Shown in pieces: positions 34,639 to 42,545 of a stretch of DNA of 64,000 nt. The translations under genes and the position numbers were made by a program. The stretch spans positions 714,760 to 778,759 of the forward strand of contig NZ_VFPA01000004.1 in assembly GCF_006716445.1 (NCBI RefSeq), given 5' to 3'. This DNA comes from Pseudonocardia kunmingensis. Lineage in GTDB: Bacteria > Actinomycetota > Actinomycetes > Mycobacteriales > Pseudonocardiaceae. The notes under the pieces were generated by a model. That model saw only the letters and a list, made by a program, of their open reading frames with translations, was not told the DNA's origin and did no database searches. Positions within the stretch are counted from its first letter, which is position 1. Each line of letters opens with the position of its first letter.

Positions 34639-34905
34639 GTGCCGGTTCCCGACGACCTCATGACGGCGTTCGCCTCGCTCGACCGCGCCCGGCTCACCAG
34701 GATGAGCGAGAGCGCCCGCGTGCAGCAGCTCGACGCCCGGCAGGCGCTCCTCGACTACACCGAGGCGCTGTGGCAGGACGTGCGGCGGGCAGGTGAACGC
34801 CCCGCGGTGGGCGAGAAGTACCAGGCGCTCGCGACCGTCCGCGAGGTGGCCCGCGCGCTGACCGCGGTGGCGTTCGACGCCGTCTACGACCGGCCGCCCT
34901 CCTGA
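34639..34905 (+). CDS. Small helical hypothetical protein
   Basis: An 88-residue soluble, mostly helical protein (DDLMTAFASLDRARLTRMSE, LDYTEALWQDVRRAGERP). GTG at 34639 has GGAAGGAG 6-7 nt upstream, which fixes the frame and start. It follows the desaturase on the same strand and may be co-transcribed. I do not recognise a family. Confidence 0.6.
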   Translation: MPVPDDLMTAFASLDRARLTRMSESARVQQLDARQALLDYTEALWQDVRRAGERPAVGEKYQALATVREVARALTAVAFDAVYDRPPS

Positions 34906-34925
34906 GCTGCGACTGAGGGCCGCCG

Positions 34926-35075
34926 TCACGCCCGCCGCAGCGCCCAGGCGAGCCACGCCCCACCGCCGACGGCCAGCACCGCGCCCGGCACCACCGAGGC
35001 GACCGCGACCAGCATGATCCCGAGGGCGAGCGCGCACGCGGCACCGCAGAGGTGCAGGACGAGGGCCAGGGGCAC
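34926..35075 (-). CDS. Possible 49-residue membrane protein
   Basis: A GTG-started frame that is almost entirely hydrophobic: LALVLHLCGAACALALGIML and VVPGAVLAVGGGAWLAWAL, ending RRA. Two short helices are likely. The only ribosome-site candidate is weak, so the call rests on composition and position between genes. It converges on the small gene at 34639. Confidence 0.4.
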   Translation of the reverse strand: MPLALVLHLCGAACALALGIMLVAVASVVPGAVLAVGGGAWLAWALRRA

Positions 35076-35178
35076 CTGGCCAGCATGCCCGAGGAACGGC
35101 CGGTCAGACCGGTCACCACCGCGGGACGGCGGCACCGCCGCGTCGTAACCTGTGTTCGGGCCCGCAGCCGCGGCACCC

Positions 35179-35220
35179 CCGGACGAGGGACGTCGTACCC
35201 GGCACGACAAGACGACGCTC
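35179..35220 (+). promoter_or_regulatory. Guanidine-III (ykkC-III) riboswitch
   Basis: The sequence CCGGACGAGGGACGTCGTAC, then CCGGCACGACAAGACGACGC, matches the class III guanidine aptamer. CCGG (35179-35182) pairs with CCGG (35199-35202), and CGTCGT (35191-35196) pairs with ACGACG (35212-35217) to form the H-type pseudoknot. The ACGAGG and CAAGAC signature stretches are kept. Compared with the Thermobifida example I remember, the pseudoknot pairs differ but stay complementary, which supports the fold. It stands 39 nt before an SMR exporter and should turn it on when guanidinium binds. Confidence 0.9.
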
Positions 35221-35258
35221 AGCACCCTGTCGGCAGGACGGGGTGGGAGGTGTGCGTC

Positions 35259-35573
35259 ATGGCGTGGATCGTGTTGGTCGTCTCGGGCGTCCTGGAGACC
35301 GTGTGGGCGGCGGCGTTGAGCCGCTCGGAGGGTTTCAGCAGGCTCGGGCCGTCGCTCGTCTTCGGCGTCGCGCTCGTGCTGAGCATGGCGGGGCTGGCCT
35401 ACGCGCTGCGCGAGATCCCGGTCGGCAGCGGTTACGCCGTTTGGGTGGGGATCGGTGCTGTGGGCACCGCGCTCTACGGGATGGTGGCGCTCGGCGAACC
35501 CGCCACCGCGATGCGGTTGTTGTGCCTGGTGGCGATCGTCGGCGGGGTCGTCGGACTCAAGTTCCTGCACTAG
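35259..35573 (+). CDS. gdx: SMR-family guanidinium exporter (Gdx/SugE)
   Basis: A 104-residue four-helix small multidrug resistance protein working as a dual-topology dimer. The conserved glutamate is Glu13 in VSGVLETVWAAAL, and helix 4 ends in GLKFLH, typical of SugE/Gdx rather than EmrE. With the guanidine-III riboswitch upstream, the substrate is most likely guanidinium, exported in exchange for protons. ATG at 35259 lies 9 nt after GGGAGG-like sequence. Confidence 0.93.
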   Translation: MAWIVLVVSGVLETVWAAALSRSEGFSRLGPSLVFGVALVLSMAGLAYALREIPVGSGYAVWVGIGAVGTALYGMVALGEPATAMRLLCLVAIVGGVVGLKFLH

Positions 35574-35700
35574 CGGCCGGTGTGCGCCGATCAGGCGACG
35601 ATCACAGAATGTCGCGTGGGTAACGCATCGCGGGGATCACGATCGGGCACTCCCGGACCAGCGGGTCGTCAGAGCGGCCCAGGGGCACTCAGGAGGAACC

Positions 35701-35973
35701 GTGACCGTCACAGGAATCATCAGCGCGCTCGTCGTCGGCATCATCGTCGGGGCACTCGGCCGGCTGGTCGTACCCGGCAAGCAGAACATCCCGATCTGGC
35801 TGACCATCGTCATCGGCATCATCGCCGCGTTCATCGGCACGTTCATCGCCGGGGCGATCGGGTTGTCCACCGCGGGATTCTCGATCTGGGAGCTGCTCGT
35901 CCAGGTCGTGGTCGCCGCGCTCGGGGTGTTCCTCGTCGCAGGCGCCTACGGCCGCCGCGGCGTACGCCACTGA
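35701..35973 (+). CDS. GlsB/YeaQ/YmgE-family stress-response membrane protein
   Basis: A 90-residue protein with three hydrophobic glycine-rich helices (GIISALVVGIIVGALGRLVV, LTIVIGIIAAFIGTFIAG, LLVQVVVAALGVFLVAGAYG) and the family PGKQNIP loop. GTG at 35701 has AGGAGG 5 nt upstream. Members are often induced by general stress; a GGGTAA box at 35618-35623 could be a sigma-B/F-type -10, though the spacing to the start is long. A terminator follows at 35980. Confidence 0.85.
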   Translation: MTVTGIISALVVGIIVGALGRLVVPGKQNIPIWLTIVIGIIAAFIGTFIAGAIGLSTAGFSIWELLVQVVVAALGVFLVAGAYGRRGVRH

Positions 35974-35979
35974 CACCAG

Positions 35980-36027
35980 CACGACCGACGCCGGGTCCAC
36001 CTCCGCGGTGGGCCCGGCGTCGTCGTG
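35980..36027 (+). terminator. Terminator after the GlsB-like gene
   Basis: CACGAC-(C)-GACGCCGGG-T-CCACC pairs with GGTGG-G-CCCGGCGTC-GTCGTG, one bulge and one wobble, 6 nt after the stop codon. Confidence 0.75.
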
Positions 36028-36081
36028 TCCGGGGGCGGACGAGGCATGATCGGTCCGAGCCCGACCTGCGACAGGAGAACG

Positions 36082-37047
36082 ATGCCGACACCACCCACCT
36101 TCGACGACGTGCGGGCGGCCGCGGAGCGGATCCGCGGGCACGCGCACCGCACGCCGGTGCTGACATCGCGGCGCGTGGACGAGGAGGTCGGGGCGCGGCT
36201 GTACTTCAAGTGCGAGAACTTCCAGCGGATGGGGGCGTTCAAGTTCCGCGGCGCCTTCAACGCGCTCTCGCGCCTGGACGCCGACCAGGGGCGAGCCGGC
36301 GTGGTGGCCTACTCCTCGGGCAACCACGCGCAGGCCGTCGCGCTGGCGGCGCGCATCCTCGGCATCCCGTCCACGATCGTCATGCCGTACGACGCCCCGG
36401 AGGCCAAGGTCGCGGCGACGATCGGGTACGGCGCGTCCGTCGTGCGCTACGACCGCTACACCGAGGACCGCGAGGAGATCGGCCGCACGCTGGCCGCGGA
36501 CGGCGGGCTCGCGCTCGTCCCGCCGTACGACCACGCGGACGTGATGGCGGGCCAGGGCACCGCCACGCTCGAGCTGCTCGAGGACGTCGGCGAGCTGGAC
36601 GCGCTGTTCGTCTGCCTGGGCGGTGGGGGCCTGCTCTCGGGAGCGGCGCTCGCGGCGCGGGCGCTCTCACCGTCCTGCCGGATCGTGGGCGTGGAGCCGG
36701 AGGCCGGTGACGACGGCCTCCGGTCGCTGCGCAGCGGCTCCATCGTCCACATCGACACCCCGGTCACCATCGCCGACGGCGCGCAGACCCAGCACCTCGG
36801 CGTCCTCCCCTTCGAGATCATCCGGCGCGACGTGGACGACATCGTCACGGCGAGCGACGCGGAGCTCGTGGCGGCGATGCGCGTGTTCGCGTCGACGATG
36901 AAGATCGTCGTGGAGCCGACGGGCTGCCTGGCCTTCGCCGCCGTGCGCCGGCTGCGGGACGAGCTCGCCGGGCAGCGCGTCGGGGTGGTCGTGAGCGGCG
37001 GGAACATCGACCTCGCCCGCTTCGCGGCGCTGGTCGGCGAGGCGTAG
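36082..37047 (+). CDS. PLP-dependent serine/threonine dehydratase or racemase-like enzyme
   Basis: A 321-residue fold-type II PLP enzyme. The cofactor lysine is in MGAFKFRGA at about residue 56, the substrate loop is SSGNHAQAVALAA, and the glycine-rich phosphate clamp is GGGGLLSG. It lacks the C-terminal ACT domain of biosynthetic IlvA, so it is the catabolic or serine-racemase/hydroxyaspartate-dehydratase type. ATG at 36082 has AGGAGA 6 nt upstream. Exact substrate cannot be set. Confidence 0.88.
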   Translation: MPTPPTFDDVRAAAERIRGHAHRTPVLTSRRVDEEVGARLYFKCENFQRMGAFKFRGAFNALSRLDADQGRAGVVAYSSGNHAQAVALAARILGIPSTIVMPYDAPEAKVAATIGYGASVVRYDRYTEDREEIGRTLAADGGLALVPPYDHADVMAGQGTATLELLEDVGELDALFVCLGGGGLLSGAALAARALSPSCRIVGVEPEAGDDGLRSLRSGSIVHIDTPVTIADGAQTQHLGVLPFEIIRRDVDDIVTASDAELVAAMRVFASTMKIVVEPTGCLAFAAVRRLRDELAGQRVGVVVSGGNIDLARFAALVGEA

Positions 37048-37103
37048 CGCGGACGAGCGGACGGGCCCTAAGCTCCGCGATCATCCGATCGACGGGGACC
37101 GCG

Positions 37104-37607
37104 ATGCCATCGTTGCGCGTACTGGCCGCCGCCGCGGCGCTGCTGCTCTGCGGGGGGTGCGCGACCACCGAGGCGCCTCCTGCGGCTCCCGCCGCCGCGC
37201 CGGCGCCCGCGCACTGCGCGGAGACGACCGCCACGCCGACCGGGGAACGCCCGCCCGCCCTGGCGTCCTCCACCAGCGGCTGGTTCGGGCAGGACGACCT
37301 GTGGGTCGGCCTGCCGGACTACCCGCCCGCGGCCCAGGGGGACGCCCTCGTGCTGCGCTTCCCCGTGGTCACGCTCGACGACGGGGCGCCGACGGACGAG
37401 CGGGGCGCGCCGGTCGTCACCGCCGAGCGGGTGGACGCCGCGGGCGAGGCACCGGGCCAGGTCGGGGCGTTCGCCCACGCGTACGGCACCGGGGAGCTGT
37501 CGTTCTGGCCGGCGTCGGTCGTCTTCCCGGATCCCGGCTGCTGGGCCGTGACCGGCCTGCTGGGGACCGCGTCCCTGCAGTTCACGGTGGCGGTGGCCGC
37601 GCCGTGA
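37104..37607 (+). CDS. Hypothetical lipoprotein
   Basis: A 167-residue predicted lipoprotein: signal helix (LRVLAAAAALLLCGGC) with lipid-anchor Cys19, an Ala/Pro-rich linker to about residue 36, then a compact beta-rich domain with aromatic SGWFGQDDLWVGLPDYPP. A Cys at residue 38 and one in PGCWAVTG may pair. Proteins of this form are common actinobacterial cell-surface proteins of unknown function. ATG at 37104 follows GGGGACCGCG. Confidence 0.75.
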   Translation: MPSLRVLAAAAALLLCGGCATTEAPPAAPAAAPAPAHCAETTATPTGERPPALASSTSGWFGQDDLWVGLPDYPPAAQGDALVLRFPVVTLDDGAPTDERGAPVVTAERVDAAGEAPGQVGAFAHAYGTGELSFWPASVVFPDPGCWAVTGLLGTASLQFTVAVAAP

Positions 37608-37611
37608 CGGG

Positions 37612-38907
37612 TCAGGCGCGGGCGTCCTCGGTGAGCTCGACCGGGAGCGCGTCGACGCCGAACACGAAGGACAGCTTCCGGAACGACAGCTGCGAGGTGT
37701 CGGTGCCGAGCCGGATCCCGGGGAAGCGCCGCACCAGCGCCGGGTAGGCGGCGCGCAGCTCCATCCGGGCCAGCTCGGCGCCGATGCAGCGGTGCAGCCC
37801 GTGGCCGAAGGCGAGGTGGGGCCGGGCGGCGCGGGCCGGGTCGAACCGCTCCAGCTCCCCGTCGGCGCCGTCGCGGTTCGCGCCGCTGAGGGAGCAGAGC
37901 ACGATGTCGCCCTCCTCGATCGTCCGGTCGCCGATGCGGACCCGTTCCCGGGCGAACCGGGGGAACGCCACCTGCACGACGGTGAGGTAGCGCAGCAGCT
38001 CGTCGACGAACGGGTCCACCGCGTCGTCGCGGTCGCGGATCGCGTCGCGGCTCTCGGGGTGCCGCAGCAGCACGATCGTGCCCAGGGCCAGCATGCTGGC
38101 GGTGGTCTCGAGCCCGCCGGTGAGCAGCCCGTCGGCGAGGCCGGCGAGCTCGTGGTCGGAGATGTCGTCGCCATGCTCGCGCACGAGCCTGCCCAGCAGC
38201 CCGTCCCCGGGCTCCACGCGCTGCTTCTGCACGATCTGCAGCAGGTACTCCATCGACTCCGAGATCGCACCGAGCGACCCGTTGACCCCGCCCAGCAGGT
38301 CGAACCGGGTGGTGCTCAGCCGCTGGAACTCGGCGCGGTCGGAGTAGGGCACGCCGAGCAGCTCGCAGATCGTGAGCGACGGGATCGGCAACGCGAAGCT
38401 CTGCACCAGGTCGACCGGCCTGCCGGCCGCGGCGGCCGCGGCCATCTCGTCCAGCTGACCGTCCACGATGGCCTCGATGCGCGGGCCGAGCCTGCGCAGC
38501 CGGTGCCCGGTGAACTCGGGCGTGAGCAGCTTGCGCAACCGGGTGTGGTCGGGTGGGTCGGTGAAGCCGAGGCCACCGGGGTTCTGCTCGGCGGTGATCC
38601 CGACGGTGCCGATGAGGTTGGTGAAGTCGTTGCTGAAGGAGCTGCCGGCGGCGAGCACCGCCCTCGTCTCCTCGTAACCGGTGACCAGCCAGGCCCGCAG
38701 CCCGAACGGCAGCTTCATCCGGCTCACCGGCTCGGCCGCGCGCCGCCGCCCGAGCTCGGCCACCGGGTCGAGCCCGTCGCGCTGCAGCGGCACGAGCGCC
38801 GAGTCGGGCAGCATCGACAGCAGCGCGTCGGTGTCCCCCGAGCTCTTCCTCCGCCCCAGGCGCAGCCGTGCGAGCGTTCGGATGATGCGTGCCCGGGCCC
38901 CCCGCAT
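37612..38907 (-). CDS. Cytochrome P450
   Basis: A 431-residue soluble bacterial P450. The haem-binding loop is FGHGLHRCIGAELARMEL with the axial cysteine near residue 373, the I-helix oxygen motif is GGLETTASM, and the K-helix is VDELLRYLT. The substrate is not predictable. No ferredoxin or reductase gene is adjacent, and there is no biosynthetic cluster around it. An arginine-rich N-terminus (RARIIRTLARLRLGRRK) precedes the fold. It converges on the lipoprotein gene, stops 4 bp apart. Confidence 0.94.
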   Translation of the reverse strand: MRGARARIIRTLARLRLGRRKSSGDTDALLSMLPDSALVPLQRDGLDPVAELGRRRAAEPVSRMKLPFGLRAWLVTGYEETRAVLAAGSSFSNDFTNLIGTVGITAEQNPGGLGFTDPPDHTRLRKLLTPEFTGHRLRRLGPRIEAIVDGQLDEMAAAAAAGRPVDLVQSFALPIPSLTICELLGVPYSDRAEFQRLSTTRFDLLGGVNGSLGAISESMEYLLQIVQKQRVEPGDGLLGRLVREHGDDISDHELAGLADGLLTGGLETTASMLALGTIVLLRHPESRDAIRDRDDAVDPFVDELLRYLTVVQVAFPRFARERVRIGDRTIEEGDIVLCSLSGANRDGADGELERFDPARAARPHLAFGHGLHRCIGAELARMELRAAYPALVRRFPGIRLGTDTSQLSFRKLSFVFGVDALPVELTEDARA

Positions 38908-38917
38908 GCGGGCGACT

Positions 38918-39100
38918 CTATGCAGGAACCGCGCCCCCGTGTCGAGGGCGTCCGGTGCTGTCGTCGGTGAGGAACCCGGTCAGCGCGGCGGCCAGCTCGT
39001 CGGGGGCCCCTCGGCCATGTGGTGGCCGCTCTCGATCGCGCCCCCGCCGCGCAGGTCGGTGGCCCAGTCCCGCCAGACGTCGCGGGGGTCCCTTGAGAGC
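38918..39100 (-). pseudogene. Remnant of an alpha/beta hydrolase (C-terminal part, frameshifted)
   Basis: One minus-strand frame reads DPRDVWRDWATDLRGGGAIE then SGHHMAEG, the usual end of fluoroacetate-dehalogenase/epoxide-hydrolase-like proteins with the catalytic histidine in SGHHMAE. The continuation APDELAAALTGFLTDDS appears in another frame just after it, closing at 38918. The two pieces align end to end as one protein tail broken by a frameshift. Nothing upstream of 39100 resembles the rest of the enzyme, so this is a truncated, decayed gene. Confidence 0.65.
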
Positions 39101-39191
39101 GTCCCCATGCCGTCCCGGCTGGACCACCCGTCCCCGCTCGCGACGCCCGTGCCAGCATCGCGGCATCCACCTCCAGCTGACAGGGGCCCCG

Positions 39192-39839
39192 ATGTCCACC
39201 CAGGACCGGCCACGGCCGATGTTCAGCCGCTACTACGCCCGGCTCAGCGAGCGCCTCGACGCCGAAGGGCTCGGCGCGCTGCGAGCCGAGCTGCTGGCCG
39301 GCCTGACCGGCCAGGTCGTGGAGATCGGCTGCGGCAACGGGCGCAACTTCGCCCACTACCCGCCGGCGGTGACGGGCGTGGTCGCCGTCGAGCCCGAGCC
39401 GTACCTGCGCGAGCTCGCCACGCGGGCCGCGGCCGGTGCCGCGGTGCCGATCAGCGTCCGCCCGGGCACCGCGGCACGGCTACCGCTGCCCGACGGCGGC
39501 GCCGACGCCGCGGTGCTGTGCCTCGTCATGTGCTCGCTGCCGGACCGGGCGGCGGCACTGGCCGAGGTCCGACGCGTGCTGCGCCCGGGGGGCACGCTGC
39601 GGTTCCTCGAGCACACCCTCGCCGGTACCCGCGGCCTGCGGATCGCGCAGCGCGTCGCCGACGCGACGCTCTGGCCGCTGCTCACGGGCGGGTGCCACAC
39701 GGCCACCGAGCCCGTCGCCGAGATCGAACGGGCCGGTTTCGAGATCACGCGACTGCGCCGGTTGCGCTTCCCCGACAGACGCCTCACCCAGCCGTCGACG
39801 CCGCACGTCCTCGGCCGGGCCCGCTCCCCCCGCCCCTGA
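39192..39839 (+). CDS. Class I SAM-dependent methyltransferase
   Basis: A 215-residue methyltransferase with motif I VVEIGCGNGRNFAHYP at about residues 41-56, motif II GVVAVEPEPY, and motif IV ADAAVLCLVMCSLPD followed by VRRVLRPGGTLRFLEH. This is the UbiE/methyltransferase-11 pattern. An upstream longer frame crosses the hydrolase remnant and is not used. Substrate unknown. Confidence 0.88.
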   Translation: MSTQDRPRPMFSRYYARLSERLDAEGLGALRAELLAGLTGQVVEIGCGNGRNFAHYPPAVTGVVAVEPEPYLRELATRAAAGAAVPISVRPGTAARLPLPDGGADAAVLCLVMCSLPDRAAALAEVRRVLRPGGTLRFLEHTLAGTRGLRIAQRVADATLWPLLTGGCHTATEPVAEIERAGFEITRLRRLRFPDRRLTQPSTPHVLGRARSPRP

Positions 39840-39921
39840 GCAGAACGCCCCCGCCGGCGTGCCGGGTTCACGCCTGCCGATCTGCCTGGCGATCGGGCGG
39901 TGTGATCGACAGGATGCGCGC

Positions 39922-41430
39922 ATGACGAGCGACGAGCCGCCGGGCTGCGTGACCGTTTCCGGGATGCCGGGGATGGCTTCTCGGCGTGCCCTGCTGCCGC
40001 GGTCGACACCGGCCGCCGCGGGGGTGTCGTCCCGCGCGGTCGCCGCGCTGCTGGACCGGCTCGACGCGCGATCCATCGAATGCCACTCCCTCATGGTGGT
40101 ACGCCGCGGCCACGTCCTCGCTGAAGGCTGGTGGGCGCCGTACTCGGCCGAACGCCCGCACCTGCTCTACTCGCTGACCAAGTCGTTCACCTCGGTCGCC
40201 GTCGGGATGGCGATCGCCGACGGGCTGCTCTCGCCGGACGACCGGGTGGTGGACGTACTGCCCGACCACGTTCCGGCCGGCGTCTCCGAGCAGGGACGCC
40301 GCATCACCGTCCACCACCTGCTGTCCATGACGGCCGGACACGGCACGGACAGCCTCGACGAGGCCTGGCACCTGGAACCGGGCGACCTGGTCAAGGGCTT
40401 CCTGTGGGTCCCGTTCACCGACGCCGAGGGAACCCGGCACACCTACGACAACGCGACCACGTTCGTCCTGGCCCGGATGGTGGAACGGGTCACGGGCCAC
40501 GGCCTGCCGGAGTTCCTCGACGAGCGCCTCTTCACGCCCATGGGTGTCGACCACGCTGAGTGGGACCGGGTGGCCGGCGGTGCCGCCTTCGGGTTCCACG
40601 GGCTGCACCTCACCACCGAGGCCGTCGCCGCGTTCGGCGAGCTGCTGCTGCGCGGAGGCCGCTGGGGCGAGCGACAGCTCGTCCCGCGCGAGTGGGTGGA
40701 GCTCGCCACCAGACGGCACGTCGACACGCTGCCTCCCGCGGACGGAGCCGGGAACCCCGACTTCCTGTGCGGTTACGGGTACCAGTTCTGGATGTCGAGG
40801 CACGGCTACCACGGGAACGGGTCCTTCGGCCAGCAATGCGTGGTCGTCCCGTCGCACGATCTCGTGGTCGCCGTGACCAGCGGCCACCCGAACGAGGACT
40901 CGCCTGCCCAGGTCGTGCACGACGCAATCCGGGAGTGCCTGCTGCCCGGTGTGGACCTGGCAGGTGGTGCCGGCGACGGCGGCTCGCCGGATGACGAGCT
41001 CCTCGCCGAGCGGCTGCGCCGGCTGTCGTTCGCGCCCGTGGCGGGCTCGGCCGAGCCGGGACTCCCCGTCACGGCGAGGCTCGACGCCTCCGCCGAGGAC
41101 TCGCCGCTGCCCGACGGGACCAGGGTGGTCGTCGAACCCGTCGATGGTGGCTGGCTCCTGCGACTCGGCTCGGGCCTCGACATCGAGGCAGGCCACGGCC
41201 AGTGGCGGGAGAGCTCGCCGCTCGGGCGCCCCGTCGTCGCGGCCGGCGCCTGGCAGGGCAGCACGTTCGTCGCCGAGCTCTACGTCATCACCACCCCGCA
41301 CCGGGTCCGGCTGGTGGTCGACGCCGAGGCGCAGACGGCGGTGGCGACGTGGAGCACCGTGCCCCTGACCGGCCCCGGCCTCGAACTGCACCTGACGTCG
41401 CCGTTGATGACACGGCCCGACGTCGCGTAG
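39922..41430 (+). CDS. Beta-lactamase-family serine hydrolase (class C/esterase type)
   Basis: A 502-residue protein. Residues about 35-345 form a penicillin-binding/beta-lactamase-like fold with nucleophile motif SLTK (YSLTKSFTS), YDN as the second motif, and HGNGSFGQQ in the place of the third KTG-like motif. There is no signal peptide, so it is likely a cytoplasmic esterase or amidase, not a resistance enzyme. The C-terminal 130 residues form an added beta domain. ATG at 39922. Confidence 0.85.
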   Translation: MTSDEPPGCVTVSGMPGMASRRALLPRSTPAAAGVSSRAVAALLDRLDARSIECHSLMVVRRGHVLAEGWWAPYSAERPHLLYSLTKSFTSVAVGMAIADGLLSPDDRVVDVLPDHVPAGVSEQGRRITVHHLLSMTAGHGTDSLDEAWHLEPGDLVKGFLWVPFTDAEGTRHTYDNATTFVLARMVERVTGHGLPEFLDERLFTPMGVDHAEWDRVAGGAAFGFHGLHLTTEAVAAFGELLLRGGRWGERQLVPREWVELATRRHVDTLPPADGAGNPDFLCGYGYQFWMSRHGYHGNGSFGQQCVVVPSHDLVVAVTSGHPNEDSPAQVVHDAIRECLLPGVDLAGGAGDGGSPDDELLAERLRRLSFAPVAGSAEPGLPVTARLDASAEDSPLPDGTRVVVEPVDGGWLLRLGSGLDIEAGHGQWRESSPLGRPVVAAGAWQGSTFVAELYVITTPHRVRLVVDAEAQTAVATWSTVPLTGPGLELHLTSPLMTRPDVA

Positions 41431-41470
41431 GTGCGAGGTTCCCCCTGTTCTCCGGAGTCCGGGCCACAAC

Positions 41471-41512
41471 GGCGAACGCCGGGTCCTCCTCGCGGGAGGC
41501 CCGGCGTTCGCC
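41471..41512. terminator. Bidirectional terminator between hydrolase gene and tRNA-Ser(CGA)
   Basis: GGCGAACGCCGGG (41471-41483) pairs with CCCGGCGTTCGCC (41500-41512), with CCTCC/GGAGG pairing inside. It serves the hydrolase on the plus strand and the tRNA on the minus strand. Confidence 0.8.
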
Positions 41513-41522
41513 CTGTTCAGGC

Positions 41523-41610
41523 TGGCGGTAGCGGTGGGATTTGAACCCACGGACGCTTGCACGTCACGCGCTTTCGAGGCGCGCTCCTTCGGCCGCTCGG
41601 ACACGCTACC
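41523..41610 (-). tRNA. tRNA-Ser (anticodon CGA)
   Basis: On the minus strand GGTAGCG (41610-41604) pairs with CGCTACC (41533-41527), discriminator G, and CCA appears to be encoded (41525-41523). The anticodon loop CTCGAAA gives CGA, reading UCG. The long variable arm and GGTTCAAATCC T loop fit tRNA-Ser. It lies next to the tadA region, as in mycobacteria. Confidence 0.96.
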
Positions 41611-41687
41611 GCCGACGAGCTTACAAGGTGGGTCCCGCCCGGCCCGCCGGTGGGGGACCCCGGGAACCGGTCCGGCAGAATCCAGCG

Positions 41688-42545
41688 GTGATCTCCTCGT
41701 CCGCGGGCCGGCGCGTGCTCGCGACCGCCGTCCTCGTCCTCTCCGTGGCCGCGTGCGCGCCCGAGCCGGCCGCTCCGCCCGAGGCGGGCGGGTCCTGCGA
41801 GCCGGGTGCCCTGCCCACCCTCGCCGAGGGCACCCTCACGATCGGCACCGACCAGCCGGTCTACCCGCCCTGGTACCTCGACGACGACCCGAGCTCGGGC
41901 CGGGGGTTCGAGAGCGCCGTGGCCTACGCCGTCGCCGACGAGCTCGGCTACCCGCGGGAACGGGTGGCCTGGGCGCGCGTCCCGTTCAACGCGGCCGTCC
42001 AGCCCGGACCGAAGTCCTACGACCTGAACCTCACCGAGTTCTCGATCACACCGGAGCGGGCGCAGGCGGTCGACTTCTCCGCGCCCTACTACGACGTGAA
42101 GCAGGCGGTGGTCGCGCTCGGGTCGAGCCCGGCCGCGGGCGTCACCTCGCTCGCCGGATTGGCGGACATGCGGCTCGGGGCGCAGGTCGGCACCACCAGC
42201 TACGACGCGATCGTCGACCAGATCGCGCCGTCGACGCAGCCCGCGGTCTTCAACACCAACGACGACGCGAAGCTGGCGCTGACGAACGGCCAGGTGGACG
42301 CGATCGTCGTCGACCTGCCGACCGCCTTCTACATCACCTCCGCGGAGCTGGAGGACGCCACGATCGTCGGGCAGCTGCCGCTGGGCGAGGGCACGCCCGA
42401 GCAGTTCGGCGCCGTGCTGGACAAGGACAGCCCGCTCACCTCCTGCGTCAGCGCCGCCGTCGAGGCGCTGCGGGCGGACCGCACCCTCGCCGCGCTGGAG
42501 GACGAGTGGCTGGACTCGGCGGGGTCGGCACCGGAGCTGCGGTGA
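41688..42545 (+). CDS. Polar amino acid ABC transporter binding lipoprotein
   Basis: A 285-residue family 3 solute-binding protein. The signal ends VAAC with lipid-anchor Cys23. Core motifs are LTIGTDQPVYPPWYLDDD, GFESAVAYAVADELGY and DLNLTEFSITPERAQAVDFS. It is first in a three-gene operon with overlapping stop/start codons, and delivers a polar amino acid or similar small ligand. GTG at 41688 has CAGAAT 6-7 nt upstream as a weak -10-like box. Confidence 0.9.
   Translation: MISSSAGRRVLATAVLVLSVAACAPEPAAPPEAGGSCEPGALPTLAEGTLTIGTDQPVYPPWYLDDDPSSGRGFESAVAYAVADELGYPRERVAWARVPFNAAVQPGPKSYDLNLTEFSITPERAQAVDFSAPYYDVKQAVVALGSSPAAGVTSLAGLADMRLGAQVGTTSYDAIVDQIAPSTQPAVFNTNDDAKLALTNGQVDAIVVDLPTAFYITSAELEDATIVGQLPLGEGTPEQFGAVLDKDSPLTSCVSAAVEALRADRTLAALEDEWLDSAGSAPELR

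Noticed and set aside
37612..41430. P450, methyltransferase and hydrolase as a natural-product gene cluster
   Set aside because: They are on different strands with separate promoters and a pseudogene between, and no core biosynthetic enzyme is present.
39922..41430. Beta-lactamase-fold protein as an antibiotic resistance enzyme
   Set aside because: No signal peptide, and the third motif is HGN and not KTG; an esterase-type hydrolase is more likely.
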